Below are positions 7,902 to 17,485 of a stretch of 64,000 bases of DNA, piece after piece; positions within the stretch are counted from its first letter, which is position 1; the number at the start of each line of letters is the position of its first letter. The stretch is from contig CAMLLC010000011.1 of the NCBI GenBank assembly GCA_946480835.1, positions 1 to 64,000 of the forward strand, written 5' to 3'. The notes below the pieces were generated by a model. The model saw nothing but the letters and a program-made list of their open reading frames with translations, had not been told where the DNA came from and did no database searches. Source of the DNA: Entomomonas sp945283395 (GTDB taxonomy: Bacteria; Pseudomonadota; Gammaproteobacteria; Pseudomonadales; Pseudomonadaceae). The position numbers and the translations under genes are program-made.

Positions 7902-9296
7902 ATGCAAATCAGTACAATAAAAACCTCTATTGGTTCTGAAATAAAGGCATTATTTTCGCTAACTATACCCATTCTTATTGCACAATTAGCATACACATCT
8001 ATGGGTTTTGTAGATGCAATGATGGCTGGACATTTTAGTAAACATGATCTAGCAGCAATTGCTTTGGGAAACTCTATATGGGTGCCGATTTTTTTATTGA
8101 TGACTGGAATTATTTTAGCCACTACGCCTAAAGTAGCAAATTTATTTGGTGCCTGTAAGAACGAACAAATAGGCCCTTTAGTAAGGCAGTCTTTATGGAT
8201 GGCATTATTTATAGTTTCTCTTATGGTCATTATCCTCTGTAATGCTAAATCTTTACTATTAGTAATGGGAGCTTCACAAGAAACAGCTAGTTTAACTATG
8301 AAGTTTATTTATGGTATAGCTATAGGTATGCCTGCTATCGCTTTTTATCAGGTGTTACGTTGCTTAAGTGATGGTATTAGCAGACCTCGCCCTAGTATGG
8401 TGTTAGGTGTCTTAGGGCTATTGTTAAATATCCCTGTTAATTATGTAATGGTCTTTGGAAAACTGGGCTTTCCTGCAATGGGAGGTGCTGGTTGTGGTAT
8501 TGCCAGTGCGACCGTGATGTGGTTTATGTTTTTTGGTTTTTTATGGTGGGTTTATTATAGCCCTAACTATAAGAGCTGTGACATTTTTAAACAGTTTAGT
8601 CTTCCTCATTGGCCAACTATTAGTTCATTATTGAAAATTGGTATTCCCATTGGTATTGCTGTTTTTACAGAAGCTAGTATATTCAGTATTATTGCTTTGC
8701 TGATAGCAAAATTAGGTGATGATATAGTGGCTGGGCATATGATAGCGCTGAACTTTTCATCTATTATTTTTATGCTTCCTTATTCTATTTCTATTGCTAT
8801 TACTATAAGAGTAGGACAGTTTATAGGTCGTAAAGATCCGCTAAGGGCGCGTTCTTCTGCCAATATAGGAATTTTTATTGCATTTTTGCTTGCATTCATT
8901 TCAACAATTTTAATATGGCTATTTAATGAAACGGTTGCTAGCCTCTATACTAAAGATAAGGTGGTTCTTCAATTAGCTAGTTATTTAATTATTTTTGCTG
9001 CCATTTATCAGTTACCTGATGCTGTTCAAGTAACTTGTGCTGGAGCGCTAAGAGGTTACCAAGATACGCGTATTATAATGTTTATTACTTTAATATCTTA
9101 TTGGGTAATAGCTATGCCTATTGGCTGTACATTAGGATTGTCGAATTATTTTGGAAACCCTATGGGGCCAGCTGGTTTTTGGATTAGTTTAATTATAGGA
9201 TTAGCGTTTGCGGCTATTTTTTTAGGTATCCGTTTTCTCTATCAAAGTAATTTGCAAATAAAGAAACTCTCCAACACAGCCAATCAAAAAAATTAA
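7902..9296 (+). CDS. norM: MATE-family multidrug efflux transporter (NorM type)
   Basis: 464-residue inner-membrane protein with about 12 hydrophobic segments and the conserved MATE N-terminus (IPILIAQLAYTSMGFVDAMMAGHFS). MATE proteins of the NorM/MdtK branch expel cationic drugs in exchange for sodium or protons, and length and pattern agree with that branch. Its 3' end meets tusA tail to tail with 2 bp between. ATG 7902 has no strong ribosome site, so the start is moderately certain. Ion and substrates cannot be read from sequence alone. Confidence 0.9.
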   Translation: MQISTIKTSIGSEIKALFSLTIPILIAQLAYTSMGFVDAMMAGHFSKHDLAAIALGNSIWVPIFLLMTGIILATTPKVANLFGACKNEQIGPLVRQSLWMALFIVSLMVIILCNAKSLLLVMGASQETASLTMKFIYGIAIGMPAIAFYQVLRCLSDGISRPRPSMVLGVLGLLLNIPVNYVMVFGKLGFPAMGGAGCGIASATVMWFMFFGFLWWVYYSPNYKSCDIFKQFSLPHWPTISSLLKIGIPIGIAVFTEASIFSIIALLIAKLGDDIVAGHMIALNFSSIIFMLPYSISIAITIRVGQFIGRKDPLRARSSANIGIFIAFLLAFISTILIWLFNETVASLYTKDKVVLQLASYLIIFAAIYQLPDAVQVTCAGALRGYQDTRIIMFITLISYWVIAMPIGCTLGLSNYFGNPMGPAGFWISLIIGLAFAAIFLGIRFLYQSNLQIKKLSNTANQKN

Positions 9297-9298
9297 CT

Positions 9299-9541
9299 TT
9301 ATTTTTTACGAATCCAGTATAAATATCTGAATTCCTCTTGTTGCTGCTGTACTAATTGGTGGCCTAAAAACGTACAGAATTTAGGAATATCTCTTTGTGT
9401 AGATGGGTCGGTAGCTATTACTTTTAATAATGCACCTGCCGGTAAATCTCGCACTTTATTGTGCAATAACATAACAGGTTCAGGACAGGCTAAACCTGAA
9501 GCATCTAATATGTCATCTATAATAGTTAAATCATCTGTCAT
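9299..9541 (-). CDS. tusA: TusA-family sulfurtransferase
   Basis: 80 residues, the usual TusA length. The active-site cysteine is C19 in GLACPEPVMLLH; the C-terminus matches the compact TusA fold. TusA accepts sulfur from the desulfurase IscS as a persulfide and passes it on for tRNA 2-thiouridine and other sulfur needs. It starts 9 bp after the rlmM stop on the same strand, so it is probably co-transcribed with rlmM. Confidence 0.92.
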   Translation of the reverse strand: MTDDLTIIDDILDASGLACPEPVMLLHNKVRDLPAGALLKVIATDPSTQRDIPKFCTFLGHQLVQQQQEEFRYLYWIRKK

Positions 9542-9550
9542 GGAAGATTC

Positions 9551-10606
9551 TCAATCTAATCGCTGGAAATGGCAAGTTACTTCTTCCCTATCATGGTAGA
9601 GCTGTTTACAAGCTATTTTAACCCTTATGCCTTGATTAATAAAATGCGCTTGCATTCTGTTAAGAAGCTTGCTTACCTCTTGATAACGCTGTTTCATAGG
9701 GAGTTTGAGATTGACTATCGCCTCTTTACACCATTTCTCAGTTAACCAGTTGCTAGCCATGGCTGCTGTTCTGGCAGGTTTTTCTACTATATCACATACC
9801 ATCCAGTCGACTGCTTTACGTGGTTTAAAGGTAAATCCATCAACCTGCAAATGGGTTACCTGCCCCGAATCCATGAGAGCTTGCTGCATAAAGCCATTAT
9901 CTATGGCAGTCACTAGCATATGTCTGTTAACGAGTTGCCATGTCCAACCGCCTGGAGCAGCCCCTAAATCAATCGCTTTCATGGCAGCAGCTAATCTAGT
10001 ATCCCATTGCTGCTGCGGAATAAACTGATGCCAAGCTTCCTCAAGCTTGAGTGTAGAGCGGCTAGGAGATTCTCTTGGAAATTTTAAGCGTGGTATTCCC
10101 ATTGGCCATTTAGCACTATTAGCTACATACGCATAACCTACAAATACCTTTTGACCAGACAGAAAGGTTAATAATAGTCTTGGTTTTTTAACGTCTTCTA
10201 CTAACAGACCCGTTTTTTTTAAAGCGCTTGTTAAAGGTGCTGTAAATTTTCGGCAAAATTTCGATAGTTCCTTACCCTCATTGGTATCTAGTACCTCTAG
10301 CCATAAACTGCCCATTTGTTGGTAATTAGCTAAAATGGCTAACAAGACGTTAATACGATCTTTTTCAGGCAAATCAATAAACTGACCTGCTGCCCATTGT
10401 CTAGCAAAAATAACATCAGAAAATTGAATGTTATTAAGCAAGGTTACTATTTGCTCAGGCTGCTGACAAATAAATTCTACATAAGCACTATTTGGCTTTG
10501 CTTTTGCATAACCCATAACACTTTGAGTAAGCGCCTTTTCAGTAATTTCGGCACATAAGTCATTTTCAAAACCTGCTCGGCAGTGTAGCAAAAGGGTATT
10601 AATCAC
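9551..10606 (-). CDS. rlmM: 23S rRNA 2'-O-ribose methyltransferase RlmM (C2498)
   Basis: 351 residues. The C-terminal half has the Rossmann methyltransferase core with AIDLGAAPGGWTWQLV for S-adenosylmethionine and conserved blocks PMGIPRLKFP, PSRSTLKLEEA and LYHDREEVT. The family methylates C2498 of 23S rRNA. The start is GTG (10604-10606); the first residues align with E. coli RlmM as I recall it (xxxLLLxCRxGFE), which supports it. The next gene upstream on this strand ends 37 bp earlier. Confidence 0.95.
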   Translation of the reverse strand: MINTLLLHCRAGFENDLCAEITEKALTQSVMGYAKAKPNSAYVEFICQQPEQIVTLLNNIQFSDVIFARQWAAGQFIDLPEKDRINVLLAILANYQQMGSLWLEVLDTNEGKELSKFCRKFTAPLTSALKKTGLLVEDVKKPRLLLTFLSGQKVFVGYAYVANSAKWPMGIPRLKFPRESPSRSTLKLEEAWHQFIPQQQWDTRLAAAMKAIDLGAAPGGWTWQLVNRHMLVTAIDNGFMQQALMDSGQVTHLQVDGFTFKPRKAVDWMVCDIVEKPARTAAMASNWLTEKWCKEAIVNLKLPMKQRYQEVSKLLNRMQAHFINQGIRVKIACKQLYHDREEVTCHFQRLD

Positions 10607-10643
10607 TATAGAAACTCTTCATTAAATAGGTTAAGGTATAAGC

Positions 10644-11546
10644 TTATTTCTGAGAGGGACTTTTTGAATGCTGATAAAAGCATTTGAATAACTCTGGGAT
10701 AACAGCACGCCAAGCCCTTTGTTTAATGCCAAAAGTGTATAGAATTTTTTTACATGCCAATACCGAATATTGAGGCTCTATCGTTGCATCAGGAAAATCG
10801 GTATGGGGTTTAGCTAAAATATTTTCAGTAATGTTGTTATCATAGTGGCGGGCTTCCATTAATGCAACTTTCCCCCATGCCAATGAAGCGGTTGCCTCCA
10901 TTCCGCCATAGTGGTAAGTCCCCCACAAACAGACGTTACAATCGATTTGTTGCAAAATACCTAATATTACTCTTGCTGCGTCATCCACAGGGGTTGGGTT
11001 GCCCCTTCTATCATCGGCCAAATAGATTTCTTTGGCAGCTGCAGCTCTTTTAAGTAAACGTCCTACTTTTCCGTCTACACTATAATCAAGTAACCAACCA
11101 AATCGCACAAGAATATGTTTAGTGCATTGCTCAGCAACTATTTGCTCAATTTGCCATAAAGCTTGACCTAACTCTGAGATTGGTAAGGGTTCATCATTTT
11201 CCGTGTAAGCGGTAATTCTGGTACCACCAAACACCCGATAGCTAGAAGGCTGAAAAAGAATGATAGCTCTTTGCCCACATTGTTTAGCTAGTCCTTTAAC
11301 CATCTCAAGTTGTTTATGAAGTTTTTCTGGGTATATTTGTCGGGCTTGAAACCAGTCAAAATAATAGGCCAAGTTAACTACACAATCAGGCTTTAGTTCA
11401 TCTAAAATGCTAGTTAAACTCTGCTCTGTCCATCCTTCTTGTGGCGGTTTAGGCGTATAAAAATGAGTATTTTCAGCCGCCGCTAATTCTAATAGAGACT
11501 GGCCTAATAAATTGCCACCACCAAGTAAAAGTAATCGCATTCGCAT
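10644..11546 (-). CDS. RmlD-like NAD(P)-binding protein (extended SDR superfamily)
   Basis: 300 residues starting with an N-terminal Rossmann motif (LLLLGGGNLLGQSLL) followed by the dTDP-4-dehydrorhamnose-reductase-like pattern VVNLAYYFDW, VRFGWLLDY and DDRRGNPTPVDDAARVI. No nucleotide-sugar gene cluster surrounds it, so a rhamnose pathway role is not supported. Tight linkage to rlmM-tusA suggests a housekeeping oxidoreductase of unknown substrate. ATG 11546 is used; an in-frame ATG two codons later is equally possible. Confidence 0.8.
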   Translation of the reverse strand: MRMRLLLLGGGNLLGQSLLELAAAENTHFYTPKPPQEGWTEQSLTSILDELKPDCVVNLAYYFDWFQARQIYPEKLHKQLEMVKGLAKQCGQRAIILFQPSSYRVFGGTRITAYTENDEPLPISELGQALWQIEQIVAEQCTKHILVRFGWLLDYSVDGKVGRLLKRAAAAKEIYLADDRRGNPTPVDDAARVILGILQQIDCNVCLWGTYHYGGMEATASLAWGKVALMEARHYDNNITENILAKPHTDFPDATIEPQYSVLACKKILYTFGIKQRAWRAVIPELFKCFYQHSKSPSQK

Positions 11547-11831
11547 AATTAACTAATTATATGTTGTTTTAACGAGTTATCATATTAACAAATTTTAATC
11601 ATCTTTTAACAAAATATTCACAAAAATAAACTAATTTAGCTGATAGTCTTTTAGTTATAGCAAGATATTAAAAAATTCAATAAAAAAATGAAAAAACCAT
11701 ACTGACTATGCTAAACCAATGTAGAAATTCATAAAAATCTATATCTCTTGGTTAGATAAGAGTAGAATAAACGCCTTTCGTTACCTCTAAATAAGAGGAA
11801 TGAGTTTTTGATCGATGTATAAAGGCTTGCG

Positions 11832-12662
11832 ATGCAACTGCTTCACACTATTAAAGAGTTACGCACTTGGCGTAAAGATAAAGGTTTTATAGCTTTTGTT
11901 CCTACTATGGGCAATCTTCATGATGGCCACTTAGCCCTAGTTAAAGAAGCTAAAAAGTTAGTCGACCAAGTCGTCGTAAGTATTTTTGTAAACCCTATCC
12001 AATTTGGAACTGGTGAAGACTTTGAATCTTATCCAAGAACCTTATATGCGGATATGGAAAAATTGGTAGAATCTGATGTATCGGTAGTATTTGCACCTGA
12101 AATAAATGAGTTGTACCCTTCTCCCCAGTCTGTCTTTGTTGAGCCATCAACTATTCAGCATGAGCTGTGTGGAGCTTCTCGCAGTGGTCACTTTAAAGGT
12201 GCTGCAACAGTGGTTAATAAGTTATTTAATATTGTTCAACCTAATATAGCTTGCTTTGGTAAAAAAGATTACCAACAACTATTTATCATTAAAGAGATGG
12301 TTACTAATTTTAACATACCAGTACAAATAGTGGCTGTTAATACAGCACGTGCTAAAGACGGTCTTGCACTTTCTAGCCGGAATGGTTATTTAACAGCGGC
12401 AGAAAGGTTACAAGCGCCTGAGCTTTATAAGAAACTTACCGATCTTAAACAGGCCATTACTGCTGGTAACAAAGATTATTTAGGATTAACTAATGAGGCG
12501 AAGCAACAATTAAACGCGCAAGGCTGGCAAGTTGAATATATAGAGGTACGTAATGCTATTGACTTGCAACCTGCGCAAACTAAGGATAAGAACTTAGTTA
12601 TTTTAGCAGCCGCAAAATTAGGTAGGCCACGTTTAATAGATAATATAGAAATTACCCTGTAA
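11832..12662 (+). CDS. panC: Pantothenate synthetase
   Basis: Joins pantoate and beta-alanine with ATP to make vitamin B5. 276 residues with the family signatures PTMGNLHDGH (24-33, both catalytic histidines), FVNPIQFG, GKKDYQQL and LSSRNGYL. AAAGG lies 6 bases before the ATG. panB, normally directly upstream, is absent; no pan gene is adjacent. A terminator hairpin follows at 12672. Confidence 0.96.
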   Translation: MQLLHTIKELRTWRKDKGFIAFVPTMGNLHDGHLALVKEAKKLVDQVVVSIFVNPIQFGTGEDFESYPRTLYADMEKLVESDVSVVFAPEINELYPSPQSVFVEPSTIQHELCGASRSGHFKGAATVVNKLFNIVQPNIACFGKKDYQQLFIIKEMVTNFNIPVQIVAVNTARAKDGLALSSRNGYLTAAERLQAPELYKKLTDLKQAITAGNKDYLGLTNEAKQQLNAQGWQVEYIEVRNAIDLQPAQTKDKNLVILAAAKLGRPRLIDNIEITL

Positions 12663-12671
12663 TGTATGTCT

Positions 12672-12705
12672 TAGCACTTATTTAAAAAGTAAGTGCTATT
12701 CTTTC
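12672..12705 (+). terminator. Terminator after panC
   Basis: Inverted repeat TAGCACTTA / TAAGTGCTA (12672-12680 and 12690-12698) with a 9-base loop, followed by TTCTTTC. It lies 9 bp after the panC stop. Confidence 0.7.
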
Positions 12706-12736
12706 TAAAATTTCTCACCAAAGATCTTTGCTCTTT

Positions 12737-13136
12737 TTAAAGTTTCAGATGGCTATAGTCTATGAAATAGTCACAATAATTATTTGGTCAATGGCTAGCT
12801 TGTAAAGCTTGTTACCAAATAGCTCTATAAATATTACCTAATGGTTTTTTAATAACATGACAGCGCCTAATAATACCCTGATGATCAACACTAATTACAT
12901 TTTCTTCAGCAGAATAAGCTAAGCATCGAGACCTATAACTAGTATGAATTGCAAAATAAGGGTCAATATTAGTTAATATGGCTGGTTGCACTTTGCTATA
13001 TAGATAATGTTTGTTACCTTCTACATAAGCATTAGCCCCCTTTAGCCATAAACTCTTTAGCTTAAACATAAGCTAAAGTAATTTTGCCCACCCCTGATAA
13101 TCCAGTAGACCAAATAACTTTTGGCAAGTTAGCCAT
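12737..13136 (-). pseudogene. Decayed remnant: CysC-like kinase start joined to a radical-SAM/SPASM-like end
   Basis: Reading from ATG 13136, two bases beyond the hrpA stop, the first 24 codons give a recognisable adenylylsulfate-kinase-type N-terminus (VIWSTGLSGVGKITLA, a Walker A with two changed residues) and then a stop. A +1 frame continues with LKGANAYV, expected next in such kinases, then switches to unrelated sequence resembling a SPASM domain end (ISVDHQGIIRRCHV, KKPLGNIY). After a stop, CDYFIDYSHLKL resembles the cysteine/HL tail of some radical-SAM proteins. The longest open piece (12812-13069, 85 codons) is a fragment, not an intact gene. Frameshift, stops and a probable internal deletion make this a pseudogene. 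Confidence 0.7.
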
Positions 13137-13138
13137 GG

Positions 13139-16100
13139 TTAACTAGTAACCTGTTGCCATTGTTTAGCCAGTCTTTTATCAGATACTGGCATTTTAGTAC
13201 CTAGTTGCTGTGCGAAAAGTGATACACGATATTCTTCCAACATCCAGCGATAGTGTTGCAAATGAGTATCCCTTTTACCCTCTGCCAAATGTTTAGCTAA
13301 GCAGGTTTGATATTGTTGCCAGTACTCTGCTAGTTCAGCACAGTAAACTCTATCCTTAGCTACTTGATTGGTTAATTTATCTAAACGTTGTTCAATCGCT
13401 TTTAAATAACGTGGATATTCCTTAATCCATTCTAGCGGCGTATCCCTAACAAAATGCGGGTAAATTAGATGAGCTAATTGCTGTTTAATATCAGCTAAAG
13501 ACACGGCTAGCGATAAATCTATTTTACCCTTTAACCGCTTTTGAATAGCATGTCGTAATTTTAAAATAGCTAACACTAATTGCGCTAGCTTGCTAGCATT
13601 ATTAAACCAAGTACCTTTATAAGTCTCGGCTAGCGTTAGTAAAGCTTGTGCATCTCTCGGCAAAGGCTGGATATTTTGTAAAATAGTTTGGTCTATGCTA
13701 GCTAACAAAATATCTTCTATTAGCGCCTCTACCCTACCTATCTCTTTATAATATAACCCTAGTTCCGTTTGCTCAGGTAATTTATTTCTGATAAATTTAG
13801 CTAATTCAGCTTGTTGTTGCATGACTAATCGTTGCAAGGCTCTTCTATGCTGATAATCGGCCTCTGCTTGGGTGGCAAATTGCTCCTCTTTGATTATCCC
13901 GTTTTGCTCTGTTAATGCGGGATAAACGGTCATGGTAAGTCCTGCTACTTTATGCTGTTTAGTTGTTTGTAGTTTATTAAAGTTATTAGCTTCTATAGTT
14001 TGAGGAGCTGATTTTTGCCTAGGAATAGCTAAAGCCACTTGGCTTTCTTTGTTAAACTCACTTATAAGTTGATCTATATTTCTACTTGCCCCCAATAACT
14101 TACCTTCTGCACTTAATACCTCTATATTCATACGCAAATGATTAGGTATATTAGCTTCGGCCTCTTGCCATGCTTCTTCAGCCACCCTTACCCCAGTCAT
14201 TCTTAATAGTTGTTCTGTTAGTGCTTGATATAAATTACCTTGCGCAAATACTAGATTCGTTAAGGCAGCTCTAACAAAATCTGGCACGGGTACAAAATTC
14301 CTACGAATAGCTTTTGGCAGATTCCGCACTAAAGCAATACAACGCTCCTCCAATAGCCCTGCCACTAGCCAAGCAAGTCGCTCTTTAGGCAATTGTGGTA
14401 ATAAAGGCGCAGGGATGCGAACCGTTACCCCATCTTGAGGGTCGGCAGGGTCAAACACATAGCTAAGAGGTAAAGCTATATCTTTTAACGATAAATGATC
14501 AGGAAATGCTTTGGTAGTGACTTCATCAGCCTGCCGAGCAAGGGCATCTGCTTCTGTCATAAACAGTAACTGTGGCTTGTGTTTACTTGCTCTTTGATAC
14601 CATTTATCAAAACTAGCTGCTTGATAAATATCTGCTGGAATATATTTATCATAATATTGATAAATAGTTTCTTCATCAGCAATGATATCGCGCTTTCTTG
14701 CCTTTGCCTCTAATTCGTTCAGCTTTGCTAGTAACTCTCTATTAGCCTTTAAACAGCTTGCTTTAGATAAGATTTCACCCTGTACTAGCCCTTCTCTAAT
14801 AAACAGCTCACGGGCTATTTGTGGATCGTGAGGACCATAATGTACAGCTCTACGTCCTACAATAATCAAACCATAAAGAGTTACTTGTTCATAAGCCACA
14901 ACTTGGCCCTTCTTTTTCTCCCAATGGGGCTCTAAGTAAGTCCTTTTAACCAGATGGGCTGCTAATGTTTCTAACCAGCTAACATCTATTTTAGCTACAA
15001 GTCGAGCATATAATTTAGTAGTTTCGACTAGCTCTGCAGCCATAAGCCATTGTGGCCGTTTTTTGGCTAAACCAGTGGCAGGATGAAGCCAAAATCTTCT
15101 TTGCCTTGCTCCTAAGTAATCACCTTCTTCTGTTTTCTGTCCTATATGACTTAATAAGCCTGCTAAGATAGCTTGATGAATGGCCGCATAGTTCATCTCA
15201 GTTGTGGCTGGCGCGTTAATAGCTAGCTTCATTTCTCGACAAATGAGCAGTAATTGCTGGTGTGCGTCTCGCCATTCTCGTAGTCTGAGATAGTTTAAAA
15301 AATTCTTTCGACACCAATTTCGCAATGCATTTGAACCTAATGCTTGGCGTTTTTCTTCAAAGCCTCGCCATAAATTAATGAGCGCTGCAAAATCTGAACC
15401 AGGATCGCACCACTGGACATGTGCTTGGTCTGCGGCTTGTTGTTTTTCTAATGGACGCTCCCGTGGATCTTGAATAGCAAGGCCGCTCACCACTATTAAT
15501 AACTCATTTAAAACTTGGCGATTGGCTCCCTCTATTAACATTCTGCCTAACCGAGGATCAATAGGTAACCGTGCTAATTGCTTACCTAACATGGTTAGTT
15601 CATTTTTGGTAGTGACCGCAGAAAGTTCTTGCAATAAAGTAAAACCATCCTTGATAGCCTTGCCATTAGGCGGTTCTATAAAGGGAAAATTTTCCATCTT
15701 ACCTAAGCGCAAGTGAAGCATTTGTAAGATAACAGCCGCTAAATTAGTACGGAGAATTTCTGGATCAGTAAAGGCCGGACGATTTAAAAAATCTTCTTCA
15801 CTATAAAGCCTAATACAGATCCCCTCTGCCACTCGTCCACATCGCCCTTTACGTTGATTAGCACTTGCTTGAGAAATAGCTTCAATAGGCAGACGTTGCA
15901 CTTTAGCCCTGTAGCTATAACGACTAATACGCGCCGTACCACTATCAATTACATATCGAATACCAGGAACTGTTAATGATGTTTCCGCCACATTGGTAGC
16001 CAGTACTACACGGCGGCCAGCATGAGCTTGAAAAATACGTTGCTGTTCAGCCGGGGTTAACCGTGCATATAGCGGGAGTATTTCTGTATGACGTAGGTTT

Positions 16101-17059
16101 GCCTTACGTAATATATCGGCAGCATTACGAATTTCTCTTTCGCCCGGCAAAAAAACCAATACATCGCCTAACGGCTTATCGTGAACTTTATCATACTGTG
16201 CTAATTCGGTGAGCGCTGATAAAATACCTTGATCAACGGTGAGATCCTCTTCTACAGGATTACCTTCGCTATCCAATTCATCAACAAGGGGTCGATACCA
16301 AGTTTCTACTGGATAGGAACGCCCTGACACTTCAATTATAGGCGCATTGTTAAAGTGCTTTGAAAAACGTTCTAAATCTATTGTGGCTGAAGTAATGATA
16401 ACCTTTAAATCTGGTCTTTTAGGTAATAATGTTTTTAAAAAGCCTAATAAAAAATCTATATTAAGGCTACGCTCATGTGCCTCATCTACTATGATAGTAT
16501 CATACCTATTTAAAAATCTATCATGCTGGGTTTCAGCTAATAAGATACCATCGGTCATTAATTTAATAAGGGTTTTCTCAGTACTTTGATCTTCAAAACG
16601 TACCTGATAACCTACTAAGCCACCTAATGGTGTGGCTAGCTCTTCAGCTATTCTATTGGCTACACTTCTAGCAGCTAGTCGTCTAGGCTGAGTATGGCCT
16701 ATCATGCCATAAATACCACGGCCCACCTCTAAACATATTTTGGGCAATTGGGTGGTTTTACCAGACCCTGTTTCACCCGCTATAATGACTACCTGATTTG
16801 CTAACAAGGCCGTTTTTATTTGTTCTCTTTTAGCCGCTATAGGAAGGCTATCATCATAATTTATTTGGGGCACTAGCGCCTTTCGACTCATTGCATTTTG
16901 CTGAGACTGTTGCAAACGTGCTGCCCATTGTTGAAATTTATTATCATTGGCTTCTTTTTGCAATGCATAAGCTTGCCGCCTTAATAGCTGACGATCAGCT
17001 AGCATGGTTTGCTTAATAAGCTTGCTAAGGGATGCTAAGCTAGGTGTTTTATCCGCCAT
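13139..17059 (-). CDS. hrpA: ATP-dependent RNA helicase HrpA (DEAH box)
   Basis: 1306 residues, matching the 1300-residue E. coli protein. Helicase motifs appear in order near the N-terminus: GETGSGKTT (motif I), DEAH (II), SAT (III), then QRKGRCGR (VI), followed by the HA2/OB region and the long HrpA-specific C-terminal extension. HrpA acts on mRNA and helps rescue stalled ribosomes in E. coli. It stands alone; its stop abuts the pseudogene at 13136. Confidence 0.97.
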   Translation of the reverse strand: MADKTPSLASLSKLIKQTMLADRQLLRRQAYALQKEANDNKFQQWAARLQQSQQNAMSRKALVPQINYDDSLPIAAKREQIKTALLANQVVIIAGETGSGKTTQLPKICLEVGRGIYGMIGHTQPRRLAARSVANRIAEELATPLGGLVGYQVRFEDQSTEKTLIKLMTDGILLAETQHDRFLNRYDTIIVDEAHERSLNIDFLLGFLKTLLPKRPDLKVIITSATIDLERFSKHFNNAPIIEVSGRSYPVETWYRPLVDELDSEGNPVEEDLTVDQGILSALTELAQYDKVHDKPLGDVLVFLPGEREIRNAADILRKANLRHTEILPLYARLTPAEQQRIFQAHAGRRVVLATNVAETSLTVPGIRYVIDSGTARISRYSYRAKVQRLPIEAISQASANQRKGRCGRVAEGICIRLYSEEDFLNRPAFTDPEILRTNLAAVILQMLHLRLGKMENFPFIEPPNGKAIKDGFTLLQELSAVTTKNELTMLGKQLARLPIDPRLGRMLIEGANRQVLNELLIVVSGLAIQDPRERPLEKQQAADQAHVQWCDPGSDFAALINLWRGFEEKRQALGSNALRNWCRKNFLNYLRLREWRDAHQQLLLICREMKLAINAPATTEMNYAAIHQAILAGLLSHIGQKTEEGDYLGARQRRFWLHPATGLAKKRPQWLMAAELVETTKLYARLVAKIDVSWLETLAAHLVKRTYLEPHWEKKKGQVVAYEQVTLYGLIIVGRRAVHYGPHDPQIARELFIREGLVQGEILSKASCLKANRELLAKLNELEAKARKRDIIADEETIYQYYDKYIPADIYQAASFDKWYQRASKHKPQLLFMTEADALARQADEVTTKAFPDHLSLKDIALPLSYVFDPADPQDGVTVRIPAPLLPQLPKERLAWLVAGLLEERCIALVRNLPKAIRRNFVPVPDFVRAALTNLVFAQGNLYQALTEQLLRMTGVRVAEEAWQEAEANIPNHLRMNIEVLSAEGKLLGASRNIDQLISEFNKESQVALAIPRQKSAPQTIEANNFNKLQTTKQHKVAGLTMTVYPALTEQNGIIKEEQFATQAEADYQHRRALQRLVMQQQAELAKFIRNKLPEQTELGLYYKEIGRVEALIEDILLASIDQTILQNIQPLPRDAQALLTLAETYKGTWFNNASKLAQLVLAILKLRHAIQKRLKGKIDLSLAVSLADIKQQLAHLIYPHFVRDTPLEWIKEYPRYLKAIEQRLDKLTNQVAKDRVYCAELAEYWQQYQTCLAKHLAEGKRDTHLQHYRWMLEEYRVSLFAQQLGTKMPVSDKRLAKQWQQVTS

Positions 17060-17485
17060 CTCACTAACTATTCACAGAACAAAGATGGCTATTATAGTTT
17101 AAATAATGTTAACTTTGCTGATATCTTACCGAAGAACATGTATCATGATAAATACTCGCCCCGATAAAAGCTCTACAAAGTTTGCTACTCTTCCATAAGC
17201 AACTTGAACATAAAGCTTTCTATTATTAACAGGATTAAGCTAGAATGCTGAATAACTCTCCCTAAGCCAGTAAAACACCAAAGCAGATAGCCTTTTTTAA
17301 ATAGCCAACTTAGCATTACTGTTTTACCCTTCTCGCTAAATTCTATTGCCTTTATCAAAAAAAACTATTTTCTTGTTACAGCACAGTAGAGGAGAATAGG
17401 AAATATATGCTATTGTCTACATCTTTAATCCTTATCCCTACATGATGTAGCTATCATAAGCAAAAATAGTTTGACGAGTAATAAC
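17060..17485. other. Divergent intergenic region hrpA-aroF with a palindrome
   Basis: 426 bp between oppositely oriented genes, with no gene found. A 13-bp palindrome (CTACAT-G-ATGTAG, 17438-17450) lies 35 bp before the aroF ATG and could be an operator. A TATGCT at 17406-17411 could be a -10, but its -35 is poor. Confidence 0.4.

Noticed and set aside
12812..13069. 85-codon minus-strand frame as an intact small protein
   Set aside because: It is the middle of a decayed gene: kinase-like sequence precedes it in another frame and a radical-SAM-like tail follows after a stop.
17471..17485. TTG start of aroF five codons upstream
   Set aside because: No ribosome site; ATG 17486 has GACGAG at good spacing and fits the family.
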